A stretch of 64,000 bases of DNA from Stigmatella aurantiaca DW4/3-1 (GCF_000165485.1 NC_014623.1:62001-126000); one strand, 5' to 3'; positions 8,088 to 17,408 are shown, counted from the first letter of the stretch. Translations and numbers: made by a program. The notes: a model not told the origin generated them from the letters alone.

Positions 8088-8963
8088 ATGTACACCCTAC
8101 AGACAAGACGCCCAACCACAAAGCGCTGGTGGAGCATGGGCCCCTGTGGAGTGGCCCTGCTGCTCATGGCGTGTGGTGCGAACCGAACCGCAACGCCGCG
8201 CCAGTACAACCAAGCCACTCTCGATTCTGCTTCCAATTCCTGCCGCCAGGCTCCATCGCTCTGTCGGCCATCGGTAGGAGAAAAGCTGCAGGTTGTTCCA
8301 CCGCCACCTGCCCAGCCTCCTCCACCGATCAGCGCTGCGGTCTCCATGGCCATCGCAGGTGGAGCCTTGATTCAGCCCAGCCGCCATTTGGACGATGAGC
8401 TGCGAAGACACATCGAGAAATCGCTCTCTGAATGTGCCGACGAGGCACGATCCCAGGCGATGCTTCAGCACTTCAAGACACGAGGCCCTACACAACAGGA
8501 GTGTGAGGAGGAAATCGGAAAGGACAGTCAGGGACGCACGATCACGCGCGCAATGCAGTTGGGTCTGGAACAGCACAAGATCGCCATGGACTGTACGGCA
8601 AGAATACTGGACAAGTTGAGTCCTGGAGGCTTCAGCATCCAACCCCGCTACCGGTATGACCCGCAGACTCGAACAACGGAGTATTTACCCGACGAGGTGG
8701 TGAAGAAGCTCTTGAAGCAGGGACGAGGCACCGAGCTGCGAGGAACGCTGGAGCCTGACATCGTCATTCACGAGGCCGATGCGCGCCGTGTCCAAGCCGT
8801 TTATGATTATAAATTTCCTTGTGTGAGCACAGACAAGCGCTCCCGATGGCGGGAATACCCGGATGGGCATCCGTACGAAGGCCGTCACCAAGGAAGTATG
8901 TACAAACAAGCATTGGGAGTCGATCCTGCAATGGTTCAGCCCCGGATAGGTGTGTTCCGATGA
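8088..8963 (+). CDS. Lipoprotein with C-terminal nuclease-like domain, putative polymorphic toxin
   Basis: The 291-residue protein begins with a basic n-region and hydrophobic core ending in the lipobox LLMAC (about residues 26-30), then a Pro-rich linker (VVPPPPAQPPPP). The C-terminal 75 residues hold EPDIVIH...VQAVYDYKFPC followed by Q and Y-x-x-ALG. That is the layout of a PD-(D/E)XK restriction-type fold (Asp in PDIVI, D-x-K in YDYKF). Its stop overlaps the start of a DUF3396 immunity-type gene (ATGA), the usual toxin-immunity arrangement. In myxobacteria, lipoprotein toxins of the SitA kind move between cells by outer-membrane exchange; that route is an inference here. Confidence 0.75.
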   Translation: MYTLQTRRPTTKRWWSMGPCGVALLLMACGANRTATPRQYNQATLDSASNSCRQAPSLCRPSVGEKLQVVPPPPAQPPPPISAAVSMAIAGGALIQPSRHLDDELRRHIEKSLSECADEARSQAMLQHFKTRGPTQQECEEEIGKDSQGRTITRAMQLGLEQHKIAMDCTARILDKLSPGGFSIQPRYRYDPQTRTTEYLPDEVVKKLLKQGRGTELRGTLEPDIVIHEADARRVQAVYDYKFPCVSTDKRSRWREYPDGHPYEGRHQGSMYKQALGVDPAMVQPRIGVFR

Positions 8964-9868
8964 CAGCACACTCCCCACGGTTCCGTATCCAGGCGGACAA
9001 CGGACACATCCGTGTGCAAGAGGGCTTGCGCTTGACGTTCTACATGAAGCCTCCCCACCAAGAACTCGTGAGCGGAGTACTGGGTGCCCTGGAGGCTTAC
9101 CAGCGAGCGGTAGGCTTTCAATCGCTGGGCCTGTTTGCGACCGAGGAAGGAGATTGGAAGGCCCTTGATCATGCTGGCTGGAATCAAATCCAGCGAAAGC
9201 TTCTTGAAAAACGCAGCCCGCTCATCACCCTGCAAGAATCATCTGAAACCGAGTGCCGTTATGCCTTCTTCTACTTCGGCAAGGACGCGACGTATGCCGA
9301 CAGAATGAATGAGCCCGGCGCGATGAGCGAGGCCACGTTCTGGTTGCCCACCGAACTCCTAGACGCTCAAGGACCCGAGCGTGTCCGCAGCTTGGCGCAG
9401 GAGGTGGCCTCGCTGCTGCCTTGGCACTCTGGATACTGCGGTCTCTCGTTCAACGGAGACCTCGACGTATCGAGCGATTTGCATGCTCTGACTCAGTACG
9501 GAATGCGCCATCCGGGCATCGACATTCCCAGCCCAGACGGGCACTCCTGGGATATCGGAAACCAACTGGGAGGACCCTATTGGATGAACTTCCTTGGTCC
9601 TTCCGTCATGGCAAGCCTGGGCGGAGAATGGGGCTTACGAACTCGACTTCAAAACCCCGCCACCCTTGTCCAAGCGTGGGAGGGAGGCAAGGCCATCGTC
9701 ACGCTAGGAGCACAGCCCGAAGCTGGAGACACCACACACGGCGAGACACTGCCTGCCTATCGGGAACTCGCCCGGTTGCTAGAACCGTGGCGCTATCGTC
9801 GGAAGTGGAGCATTCCCTCCTCAGCAGAGCAGGAACTCCGCCACTGGGAACGCCGCTTCCTCGATTGA
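8960..9868 (+). CDS. DUF3396 (type VI immunity) family protein, likely immunity partner
   Basis: The predicted 302-residue protein from ATG 8960 spans the whole DUF3396 family: an N-terminal VQEGLRLTFYM strand, a central SEATFWLPTELL, LPWHSGYCGLSFN, a YGMRHPGID block, G-YWMNFLGP, LGG....LR.RL, then ETLPAYRELARLLEPW and the C-terminal HWERRFLD. The family is known as type VI-associated immunity, and in myxobacteria it often follows lipoprotein toxins. The frame stays open upstream to 8819, but 8960 overlaps the toxin stop and gives the usual N-terminus. No signal peptide is present, so it should act in the cytoplasm. Confidence 0.87.
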   Translation: MTAHSPRFRIQADNGHIRVQEGLRLTFYMKPPHQELVSGVLGALEAYQRAVGFQSLGLFATEEGDWKALDHAGWNQIQRKLLEKRSPLITLQESSETECRYAFFYFGKDATYADRMNEPGAMSEATFWLPTELLDAQGPERVRSLAQEVASLLPWHSGYCGLSFNGDLDVSSDLHALTQYGMRHPGIDIPSPDGHSWDIGNQLGGPYWMNFLGPSVMASLGGEWGLRTRLQNPATLVQAWEGGKAIVTLGAQPEAGDTTHGETLPAYRELARLLEPWRYRRKWSIPSSAEQELRHWERRFLD

Positions 9869-9950
9869 TGCGGTCCAGGAGCATGGACTGGGGGTAATGG
9901 GGACAAGAACACCTGAAGGCGAGAGCGCTGCCCTCGCGTAGAATCTCCCT

Positions 9951-11357
9951 GTGACGACGCAAGGAATCTCTCAAGCGCTGGAACTGTCCAGCCTTCCGCC
10001 CGGCACGCAGATCGGCTCCTGGTGCGTGCGGGAGCTGCGGGGACTGGGCACCTATGGGGCCGTCTACCGCGCCGAGCGGGTCGGCGCGCAGGGCAGCGAC
10101 TCCTTCGCGCTGAAACTGGCACGCCACCCCTTGGACCCTCGCTTCGAACGGGAGGCAGAGCTGCTCTCTCGGCTGTCTCATCCAAACGTGCCCAGGCTCC
10201 AAGACCGGGGCCTGTGGGCCCATCCCTCCGGGCCCATTCCCTTCATCGTCATGGACTGGGTGGACGGCTCCTCCCTCTACTCCTGGGGCCACTCTCGCAC
10301 CCTCACCTCTCGCCAGGTGCTGCGCGTTCTGGCACAGGCCGCTCACGCTTTGGCGGCCACCCACGCCGCTCACGGCCTTCACCGCGACTTCAAAGGCCAC
10401 AACCTCCTCGTTCGCTCCGGCGACTTCCATCTGGCTCTCATCGACTTCGGCTCGGCCAGCTTTCTCGGCGCTCCTCCTCTCACCGACGAGGTGCTCCCTC
10501 CCGGAACCCCTCCCTACCGCAGCCCAGAGGCCGTGCTGTTCCAGTGGCGCTTCTGGCAGCAACGCGGCGTCCACTACACCCCGGGGCCCGCGGATGACGT
10601 GTATGCCTTGGGCGTGACCGCCTACCGCCTCGTCACAGGGGTCTATCCTCCCGCTCAGGTGAAGTTGAAAGCTGCTCCCGGAGAGGCGCCCCTCCCCACT
10701 CCTGCCCAGGTCCCCGCCGAGCACCTGGTGACGATTTCTCCTCGGCTGGCCAAGCTCATCCGCCAGATGCTCTCGAAGAAGCCCTCCTCCCGAGGCAGCG
10801 CGGCGCAGCTCGCCCGGGCGCTCGAACAGGCCGCGGAGTCCGCGGGCCCTGAGGCGGATCAGCCCATCACCCTCCGGCCTAGGCCAGCCTCCGTCCCACA
10901 GGCCCAACCTCCTTCTCTCTCTTTGTCCTCGCACCGCCAGGGAATGGGGTTGGCTGCTGCTGCTGGGCTCGCGGCCTCTTTGCTCCTTCAGGGCGCGTGG
11001 TTTCTGTGGCGGCAGCCGAGTCACGGGCGCGGGGACAGCCCTCCTGGGCTGGCGCGTGACGGCACCGAAGCAGACGCGGGGACGTCAGGGCTCGCCAAGG
11101 ACGCACTCCCCTCCAACGACTCCACGCCAAACCCGGAGGCTGGAACGACACGCATCGGCCTCGACGTGCCGAAGAAACCCCTGCCAGGACAAGCAAAACC
11201 TCCCTGCATGAAACGTGAGGTCGAACTCAATGGCGGATGTTGGGGCCTTCTCCGGGACGCCCTGCCTCCGTGTGAAGGACGGAACTACGAGTGGCGGGGT
11301 GCTTGCTATTACCCCGTCCTCGCACCGGTCCGTCCAGAAACTTCCGAGAAACCTTAG
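9951..11357 (+). CDS. Ser/Thr protein kinase, single-pass membrane protein
   Basis: The 468-residue kinase is complete. It has a glycine loop GLGTYG (31-36), ATP-binding Lys55 in FALKLA, HRDFK with catalytic Asp146, and DFG at Asp165. A GTPPYRSPEA segment follows, then a Pro-rich linker, one transmembrane segment near residue 345 (GMGLAAAAGLAASLLLQGAW) and a Cys-containing tail. A GTG start is used; the same start sequence survives in the remnant at 7976. It is closely similar in DNA to the kinase at the left edge over the kinase core and the tail, with divergence in the linker. It lies 82 bases after the toxin/immunity pair. The substrate is unknown. Confidence 0.94.
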   Translation: MTTQGISQALELSSLPPGTQIGSWCVRELRGLGTYGAVYRAERVGAQGSDSFALKLARHPLDPRFEREAELLSRLSHPNVPRLQDRGLWAHPSGPIPFIVMDWVDGSSLYSWGHSRTLTSRQVLRVLAQAAHALAATHAAHGLHRDFKGHNLLVRSGDFHLALIDFGSASFLGAPPLTDEVLPPGTPPYRSPEAVLFQWRFWQQRGVHYTPGPADDVYALGVTAYRLVTGVYPPAQVKLKAAPGEAPLPTPAQVPAEHLVTISPRLAKLIRQMLSKKPSSRGSAAQLARALEQAAESAGPEADQPITLRPRPASVPQAQPPSLSLSSHRQGMGLAAAAGLAASLLLQGAWFLWRQPSHGRGDSPPGLARDGTEADAGTSGLAKDALPSNDSTPNPEAGTTRIGLDVPKKPLPGQAKPPCMKREVELNGGCWGLLRDALPPCEGRNYEWRGACYYPVLAPVRPETSEKP

Positions 11358-11698
11358 CCGAGAGTGTGACTACAGCCTCCCCATCGCCGACATCACCCAT
11401 GTGGAGAGCATCCACACCCGCATCTTGGCCTCTAAGGCAGGGGTGGCGCTCCCGCAGGTGTGTGTCGGCCCGCCAGGAGCCTGCGCGCCGCCCCTGCTGA
11501 CGGGGAAGGCACGAACCTGTCCGGCAAGCAGACAGGTTCCGCGAGGCTGCGACTGGCACGACGCCCTTGTGCACTCCTCAGAACGCGCTCCACCCGCAGT
11601 GCGGACAGCCGCCTGCATCCCATCACAGGTGCTGCTCGTCATCCTCGGCAGGCTCCGGCCTCTTCACCAGACGTTCTTTTTCCCTGCGTTCCGAAGGA
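11358..11698. other. Intergenic region between convergent genes, no gene supported
   Basis: This 341-base region sits between the kinase stop and the CapA-like stop. Short frames on both strands are Cys/Arg-rich with no recognisable family. The first 15 bases after the kinase stop resemble the sequence after the kinase remnant at 8053, so the duplicated unit extends slightly past the gene. Confidence 0.45.
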
Positions 11699-13207
11699 CT
11701 ACGGCGCGGCCCCGCGGGCGGACGCCCGTGCCTTTCCTCGCGGCGTCACCGTTCCATCCTCGTCCACACGGGCGCCTGAGTCCGGGAAGTCCTCCGCGGA
11801 CAACTTGCGCACCAGGTTCAGCACGGCCCCCTTCGGATCCGGCACCGCCAACCCCTCGCCCACCTGACGCGTGGGAAGAATCTTCCCGGAGAGGAAGCCT
11901 CCCTCCCGGTCCAGCTCCACCTCCAGCACCATGCCCAGCCCCTGCGGGCCCTGGAGGTTGAAGCGCCCGTAGGTGGCGAAGTTCCCCATGGAGTACGCAA
12001 TGAGCCGGCCCTTGTAGAACTCCATCGCCCGCGCCACGTGCGGCCCATGGCCCAGCACCAGGTGCGCCCCCGCGTCCACCACGGCCCGGGTGAACGTGCG
12101 CAGGTCGCCCCGATCCTCCCCCATGAACTTCTCCTTGCCGTGGGGCACATGCAGCGCCTTGCCGCCTTCGGCCCCTCCGTGGAAGGAGACCACGACCAGG
12201 TCGTGTTCGGCCGCCACCGACCGCACCAGCGCCGTGGCTGTGGGCAAGTTGTTGAGATGATTGCCCGTAGGCGAGGAGTGGAACGCCACCAGCCCGATGC
12301 GCAGGCCATTGCGCTCCACCGTGGCCACCGTCCCCGGCGGCCCACTCCAGGCAATGCCCAGCGCGTCCAGCGTCGCCTCCGTCTGCCGGCGGCACTCCTC
12401 GCCAAAGTCCCCCGCGTGGTTGTTCGCCGTGGAGGCCACATCCACCCCGGCCTCCCGGAGCGCCTGGCCGTACTCCGTGGGCGAACGGAACGCGTAGCAG
12501 TTCCGGTCCGAGCGGCACTTGTTCGTCTTGCCCCCGTCACACAGCGGGCCCTCGAGGTTCACGAAGGTGAGGTCCGCATCCTCCAGGAGCCCCTTCACGG
12601 CGCCGATGACGCTCGCGGGCCCTTCGGGCGGCAGGGAGCCCTCCGGCACCGTCGTGCCCAGCATCACATCCCCCACGGCGCGCAGGCGCAGCCGGGCATC
12701 CACGGGCGGGGGGGGCCGCTGGGAGGGCTCGGGAGGCCTCGCCAGCCGCTCCTGGAGCGCGACCTGGGCCCAGGCCTGGGCGAGCACATCCTCCAACTCG
12801 GGCTGGTCCGGCTTGAGCTTGCCCACCTCCGTCCACTCCGCGAGCGCCTCGTTCCACCGGTTCTCCAGCGAGTAGGCCCAGCCCAGCTCCCAGCGGCACG
12901 CCACGCTCTCGGGCCGGAGCGCCACACATTGGGACAGCTCGCTGATGGCCACCGCCGCGTCCTTGGTCTTCAAGGCCTCGACGCCCCGGGAGAAGTGCGC
13001 ATCCGCTGAAGCGGCGTGTTCTTGAATGAGGCTGTCCCGCGCCTCGGCGGCAAGCTCCACGGCGAGCCGGTGCATCACGGCGGCACCCCGGCGGCTGGCC
13101 TCCTGGACCGCCTCCTCCGAGGTGGGGGGCACGGGGGACGAGGCAGGAGGCGGGGGGGTGGCGGGCGCCACGGAGAGCACCCACAACAAGAGGACGGACG
13201 AGGACAT
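11699..13207 (-). CDS. CapA-family (PGA_cap) metallophosphatase-like protein with N-terminal TPR-like region
   Basis: The 502-residue protein starts with a signal peptide (MSSSVLLLWVLSVAPA) and then a helical TPR-like region (about 60-150: AHFSRGVEALK..., WNEALAEWTEVGKL). A CapA/PgsA domain follows from about residue 170, with GDVMLG, VNLEGPL, ANNHAGD, VVVSFHGG and LGHGPHV, the metal-ligand motifs of this calcineurin-like family, and then SMGNF. Family members act in poly-gamma-glutamate or capsule metabolism, usually outside the cytoplasm. No capsule operon is visible here, so the substrate is open. The TPR extension before a CapA domain is the unusual point. Confidence 0.9.
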   Translation of the reverse strand: MSSSVLLLWVLSVAPATPPPPASSPVPPTSEEAVQEASRRGAAVMHRLAVELAAEARDSLIQEHAASADAHFSRGVEALKTKDAAVAISELSQCVALRPESVACRWELGWAYSLENRWNEALAEWTEVGKLKPDQPELEDVLAQAWAQVALQERLARPPEPSQRPPPPVDARLRLRAVGDVMLGTTVPEGSLPPEGPASVIGAVKGLLEDADLTFVNLEGPLCDGGKTNKCRSDRNCYAFRSPTEYGQALREAGVDVASTANNHAGDFGEECRRQTEATLDALGIAWSGPPGTVATVERNGLRIGLVAFHSSPTGNHLNNLPTATALVRSVAAEHDLVVVSFHGGAEGGKALHVPHGKEKFMGEDRGDLRTFTRAVVDAGAHLVLGHGPHVARAMEFYKGRLIAYSMGNFATYGRFNLQGPQGLGMVLEVELDREGGFLSGKILPTRQVGEGLAVPDPKGAVLNLVRKLSAEDFPDSGARVDEDGTVTPRGKARASARGAAP

Positions 13208-13318
13208 GGCGGGCGCATCTTACGGACCGCGGTCCTCCTTCGAGAGAAACATGACGCCCCCCGGAAACGATTGCCGGTGTACCAGGCAGGCAACCGCGAT
13301 GGCAGACCCACCCCTGGC

Positions 13319-14212
13319 TCACTCCCTGGCAAGCGTGACGGTTTCGTGCGCGATCATGCGGAAGTGCGCCGCCGCAGGCATGAGGTGCGGACCTCGGAAG
13401 GCGACCACCAGCTCCGCCCATCCGGAGGCGCCGTTCAGCTCCCTGAACACCACCCCTGTCGGCCGCAGTGCCTGGGCCGACATCGGAGCAACGGTGATCC
13501 CGAGCCCCGCTTGCACCATGCCGACGACCGAGGGCCAGGAGCTGGCTTCCTGACGGATGAGCGGCGAGAAGCCCGCGCCAAGACACATGCTCGTGATCGT
13601 GTCGTGCAGGCCTGGAGCCGAGTGCCGGGGAAATAAGACGAAGGGCTCACTCGCCAGGGACGCCAGGGCGACGGCCTTCTGGCGCGCCCTGGGGTGCCGC
13701 GCCGGAAGCGCCAGCACGAAACGTTCCCGGAGCAGCTGTTCCACCGTCACCCCGTCATGCCGAAACGGCGCCCGGACGATGGCGAGGTCCAGGTCGCCGG
13801 TGCTGAGCGCGACGCCGACGTCCAGCTTCTCGCGATCGTCGAGTTCGAGCTTGACGTCCGGAAACCGTGACCGGAACCGGTGCACGATGCGAGGGAGAAT
13901 TCCGAAGGCCGACGACGCACCGAAGCCGACCCTCAGGGTCCCGGTCTCTCCCTGGGCCGCCCGCCGGACTGTGGAGATCACCTCCGCGCGCCTCGCCAAC
14001 AGCTCCCGGGCATCGTCCAGGAAGCGGCTCCCCGCGGAGGTCAGGGCCACGCGGCGACTCGTCCGAGCGAGCAATTCCACCCCCAGCCCAGCCTCGAGCT
14101 TGCGGATCTGCTGGCTGAACAGCGGCTGGGCCATCCCTACCCGGGCGGCGGCCCGGCCGAAGTGCAGCTCCTCCGCGACGGCAACGAAGAGCTGAAGCTG
14201 GCGGAATTCCAT
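13319..14212 (-). CDS. LysR family transcriptional regulator
   Basis: This is a full-length 297-residue LysR protein. The winged helix-turn-helix is in residues 1-60 (MEFRQLQLFVAVAEELHFGRAA..MAQPLFSQQIRKLEAGLGVELLAR). A linker helix and a periplasmic-binding-protein-like effector domain follow (GTLRVGFGASSAFGILPRIV..., GLGITVAP). It is divergent from the S9 peptidase gene, with a short shared control region holding a T-N11-A dyad that overlaps its own start, so autoregulation and control of the peptidase are likely. The effector is unknown. Confidence 0.93.
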   Translation of the reverse strand: MEFRQLQLFVAVAEELHFGRAAARVGMAQPLFSQQIRKLEAGLGVELLARTSRRVALTSAGSRFLDDARELLARRAEVISTVRRAAQGETGTLRVGFGASSAFGILPRIVHRFRSRFPDVKLELDDREKLDVGVALSTGDLDLAIVRAPFRHDGVTVEQLLRERFVLALPARHPRARQKAVALASLASEPFVLFPRHSAPGLHDTITSMCLGAGFSPLIRQEASSWPSVVGMVQAGLGITVAPMSAQALRPTGVVFRELNGASGWAELVVAFRGPHLMPAAAHFRMIAHETVTLARE

Positions 14213-14225
14213 ATCCAGACGATAT
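14211..14225. promoter_or_regulatory. Candidate LysR operator (T-N11-A dyad)
   Basis: The sequence ATATC-CAGAC-GATAT is a perfect 5-base dyad around a 5-base spacer and includes a T-N11-A core. It overlaps the lysR start codon and faces the peptidase promoter. The position fits autoregulation. No binding is shown. Confidence 0.4.
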
Positions 14226-14288
14226 CCGTCTCAATCCGGGGTGAAAGATATATTGGTCGTGCATGACGCCGTTTCCTACCTTGCGGTC

Positions 14289-16520
14289 ATGCGGCGCTTC
14301 CTCTTCCACTTCGGCATCCTGCTCACCACCCTCGCCGGCACACCCACGCGGGCGCTCGAGCCCGGTGTTCCAACCTCCGCCACGCCGGACAAGCAGGTGC
14401 AGGCGCGGCTGGATCTCTCCTATCGGTACATACGGCTCCCGGAGCTCATTCGCGACAGCCTGATCCCGCCGCAATGGCTCCGTGAAGGAGACCGGCTGAT
14501 CTTCTGGTCGGCGGTGGGGCCGGACGCGGGCACCTGGATGCTGATCCATGCTCGGACGGGAGCCATGAAGCCGCTGCTGTCCAGCGCCGAGCTGCGGACC
14601 CAGCTCTCGCGGCTGATGGGGAAGCCGGTCCAGCTGTCAGACCCGTTGGACTTCGCCATCGCTCCGGACCAGCGGGGGATTGTCTTCCAGGTCGAGGACC
14701 GTTTCTTCGGCCTGGGCCTGTCGGATGGCCGCGTCACGGCGCTGGCTCCGGCCGACCTGGCCGCCCTGGCATTGCCCCGAGACAATCTCTTGGCTCCCAA
14801 CGGTCAAGCCATCGCAGTGCAGCGCGACGGCGGCTTCGCGGTGCTGGGGAGCGACGGACGCACGCGGATCGAGCGCAGTGGCGAGGAGAACCACGGCTGG
14901 CAGATTCCCGAAAAGGCCTGGTCTCCCGACAACCGCTTCTTGGTGGTCTGGCGCAACGATCTGCGCGGCGTCCACAAGATCCCCATCGTGGACTACTCGA
15001 GTGCACTCGAGCGGGTGACCCTGGTCCCCTACGTCAAGACGGGGACGCCCCTGGGGCGGGCGGAGTTCTCCGTGGTCGAACCGGCCACCGGCCGCGTGAC
15101 ACGCATCCCTCCCATGGAAGAAGAGACCTATGACTGGTTCGCTGGCTGGCGCCCCGGCAGCGGCGAGGCGCTGATCCTTCACCTGTCCCGCGACGGCAAA
15201 CGGCTGGACCTCTCCGCGGTGGAGCCTGTGTCGGGGAAGCGTCGGCAGGTGCTCCGCGAGGAGCGGCCGGAGAGCTTCGTGGCCGGGTTGGACTTCGCCA
15301 CGGAGGGCTGGGCACGCCAGGTCACACCACTGCCGGACGACACCGGCTTCCTCTGGATGTCCGAGCGCGACGGATGGCGGCACGTCTATCTGTACGATTT
15401 CGCGGGCAAGCTCGTGCGCCAACTCACCCGGGGTGCCTTTCCCATCCATCAGGTGGCCGGCGTCGCGCCAAAGGGCGACGCGCTCTTCCTGCTGGCCTCC
15501 GCCGACAGCACCGCGCCGTACGAGCACCTGCTCTACCGGGGAAGCCTCAAGGGCGGCGCGCTGAAGCGGATGTCGTCAGGCTCTGGCATGCACAGGATCG
15601 CCTTCTCCCCTTCGGGCGGCTACTACGTGGACGCATGGTCCTCGCGGACGCAGGCGCGGCTGCGGGACATGGTCTCCACGGACGGCAAGACACGCTTTCG
15701 TCTCACGGCGGCCGATGCGAGCGCCCTCGATGAGTTGGGCTACACGCCTCCGGAGGCGCTCACCGCCCTGGCCGCCGATGGCACCACGCCCCTGCACGGC
15801 GTGCTCTACAAGCCGCGCGATTTCGACCCGGCCAAGCGCTACCCGGTCATCGCCTATGTCTATGCGGGACCATTCATCACGGTCGTGCCCTGGAACTTCA
15901 TCGGCACCGCCGCGTCGCTCCAAGCCAATGGCATCGCGCAGATGGGCTTCATCGTCATGGTGCTCGATCCCCGGGGCACTCCGGGCCGGAGCAAAGCCTT
16001 TCAGGACGCGACCTATGGCCGGGTCGGCCAGACCGAGATTCCCGACTACGTCGCGGGCCTTCAGCAGGTCGCCGCCAGCCGTCCGTGGATGGACCTGGAG
16101 CGTGTCGGGATCTTCGGCCACTCGTGGGGCGGCTACTTCGCCCTGCGCGGCATGCTGATGGCTCCGGAGGTCTTCAAGGCGGGCTACGCGGGGGCCCCGG
16201 GCGCGTTGGAGGAGGAGGCGATCATCAACGAGCCCTACCTCGGCCTCCCAAGCGTGAATCCCGAAGGCTACCAAGCCGGGTCCAACCTGGCCCTGGCCGG
16301 GAACCTTCAGGGGACGCTCAAGATGATGCATGGCTCCAGCGACGTGAACGCCTCCCTCTCCACGACGATGCGCATGGCCGACGCACTGATCCGCGCGGGC
16401 AAGCACTTCGAGATGCTCATCATGCCGGGACAGCCCCACGGTCCCCGGCCGCCCGCGGACCGCTACTACTTCGACGACATCCAGCTGTTCTTCGTCCGAA
16501 CTCTCGGCGGCCCACGCTGA
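14289..16520 (+). CDS. S9 family (prolyl oligopeptidase / DPP-IV-like) serine peptidase, secreted
   Basis: The predicted 743-residue enzyme has a signal peptide (MRRFLFHFGILLTTLAGTPTRA), an N-terminal beta-propeller-like region with repeated W/DN...VVW and G..WMSERDGWRH blocks, and a C-terminal alpha/beta hydrolase. The catalytic serine lies in GHSWGGYFALRG, the Asp in a GSSDVNAS segment and the His in PGQPHGPRP. The start at 14289 is chosen for the signal peptide; a GTG at 14241 would place a non-hydrophobic extension before it. It probably degrades peptides in the periplasm or outside. It is divergent from the LysR gene and followed by a terminator-like hairpin. Confidence 0.9.
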   Translation: MRRFLFHFGILLTTLAGTPTRALEPGVPTSATPDKQVQARLDLSYRYIRLPELIRDSLIPPQWLREGDRLIFWSAVGPDAGTWMLIHARTGAMKPLLSSAELRTQLSRLMGKPVQLSDPLDFAIAPDQRGIVFQVEDRFFGLGLSDGRVTALAPADLAALALPRDNLLAPNGQAIAVQRDGGFAVLGSDGRTRIERSGEENHGWQIPEKAWSPDNRFLVVWRNDLRGVHKIPIVDYSSALERVTLVPYVKTGTPLGRAEFSVVEPATGRVTRIPPMEEETYDWFAGWRPGSGEALILHLSRDGKRLDLSAVEPVSGKRRQVLREERPESFVAGLDFATEGWARQVTPLPDDTGFLWMSERDGWRHVYLYDFAGKLVRQLTRGAFPIHQVAGVAPKGDALFLLASADSTAPYEHLLYRGSLKGGALKRMSSGSGMHRIAFSPSGGYYVDAWSSRTQARLRDMVSTDGKTRFRLTAADASALDELGYTPPEALTALAADGTTPLHGVLYKPRDFDPAKRYPVIAYVYAGPFITVVPWNFIGTAASLQANGIAQMGFIVMVLDPRGTPGRSKAFQDATYGRVGQTEIPDYVAGLQQVAASRPWMDLERVGIFGHSWGGYFALRGMLMAPEVFKAGYAGAPGALEEEAIINEPYLGLPSVNPEGYQAGSNLALAGNLQGTLKMMHGSSDVNASLSTTMRMADALIRAGKHFEMLIMPGQPHGPRPPADRYYFDDIQLFFVRTLGGPR

Positions 16521-16534
16521 GCCGTACGAGAACC

Positions 16535-16569
16535 GGGCCCGCTCAACCCTCGGCACTCGCAGCGGGCCC
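16535..16569 (+). terminator. GC-rich hairpin after the S9 peptidase
   Basis: GGGCCCGCT pairs perfectly with AGCGGGCCC across a 17-base loop, 15 bases past the stop. There is no clear T run, so it may be a transcript-stabilising hairpin or a weak intrinsic terminator. Confidence 0.5.
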
Positions 16570-16694
16570 TAACGAACCGGGCCGCGAATATTCCCGGCGA
16601 ATTTCAGCGCGGTGATTGTTTTAGAAAGCGGTTGACGTCATGCCATGTTTGGCCAACCATGCATTCGGGGCCGGATCGCATCGAGAGACATTCC

Positions 16695-17408
16695 ATGAAG
16701 CGTCTTCACGTCTTGTTCCCCGTATCCCCTCCACGCCCATCCCTCTGGAAAACAGGAGCCCTGCTGCTCCTCGCCGCGCAGGTGACTGCCTGCGCGCCAG
16801 AACCCGGCCCTCCGCTGGAGCCGGGTTCTGACACGCCTCAGGTCACCGCCACCTTGACCCTCTCCGCCGTGAGCGAGGATCCGGGGACAGGGACAGAGCC
16901 GTCACCCGACCGCCACGTGTACTGCGAAGAGCTCACCTCCCAATCGGCCCTGGGCATCCTCGACTTCCGGTATGACGCCTACGTCGTCACCGCGCTGGCT
17001 TCGCAAGAGGTGCAGCTCCGGTCCGATGTGCGCCACTCCGCCTACACCAGCTACCCCCATGGGTACGGGTATCCGTTGAGCCTGACGGGCATCCGAGAGG
17101 ACGGCACCCTCACGGACCTCATCACTCTCTCCTACCAGAACGCGCTCGACACCGGGACGGCGGCCGCCGGGTACCAGGTCAAGGAAGGACGGCAGTACAT
17201 CCTGGTGTACAAGACGTTCAGCCAATTCACGCCCCTCACCTACTGCCTGACGCTGCCTCCCGCGCTGGCCCTCGAGGGCCGGATTGACGTGCCGCTCAAG
17301 CCGATCCTCTTTCCCGACGAAGAGGGGCCCATCACCCTTCAGAATCCGCGTCCGGACGTGTTGAGCACGTTCGTGCCATGGCTGAATGAGCGGGTGAAGA
17401 ATCCCTAG
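16695..17408 (+). CDS. Lipoprotein of unknown function
   Basis: The predicted 237-residue protein begins MKRLHVLFPVSPP with a hydrophobic core ending at the lipobox VTACAPE, then an acidic, Pro-rich linker. The mature part has YCEELTSQSALGILDFRYDAYVVT and a YILVYKTFSQFTPLTYCL strand-like region and looks beta-rich. The start at 16695 is chosen for the signal sequence; the frame is open about 60 bases further upstream. I do not recognise the family. It stands alone on its strand between the peptidase and a pseudogene on the other strand. Confidence 0.8.
   Translation: MKRLHVLFPVSPPRPSLWKTGALLLLAAQVTACAPEPGPPLEPGSDTPQVTATLTLSAVSEDPGTGTEPSPDRHVYCEELTSQSALGILDFRYDAYVVTALASQEVQLRSDVRHSAYTSYPHGYGYPLSLTGIREDGTLTDLITLSYQNALDTGTAAAGYQVKEGRQYILVYKTFSQFTPLTYCLTLPPALALEGRIDVPLKPILFPDEEGPITLQNPRPDVLSTFVPWLNERVKNP

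Noticed and set aside
11215-11961. A plus-strand frame running from the kinase tail into the CapA-like gene
   Set aside because: It crosses two convergent genes and has no protein-like composition.
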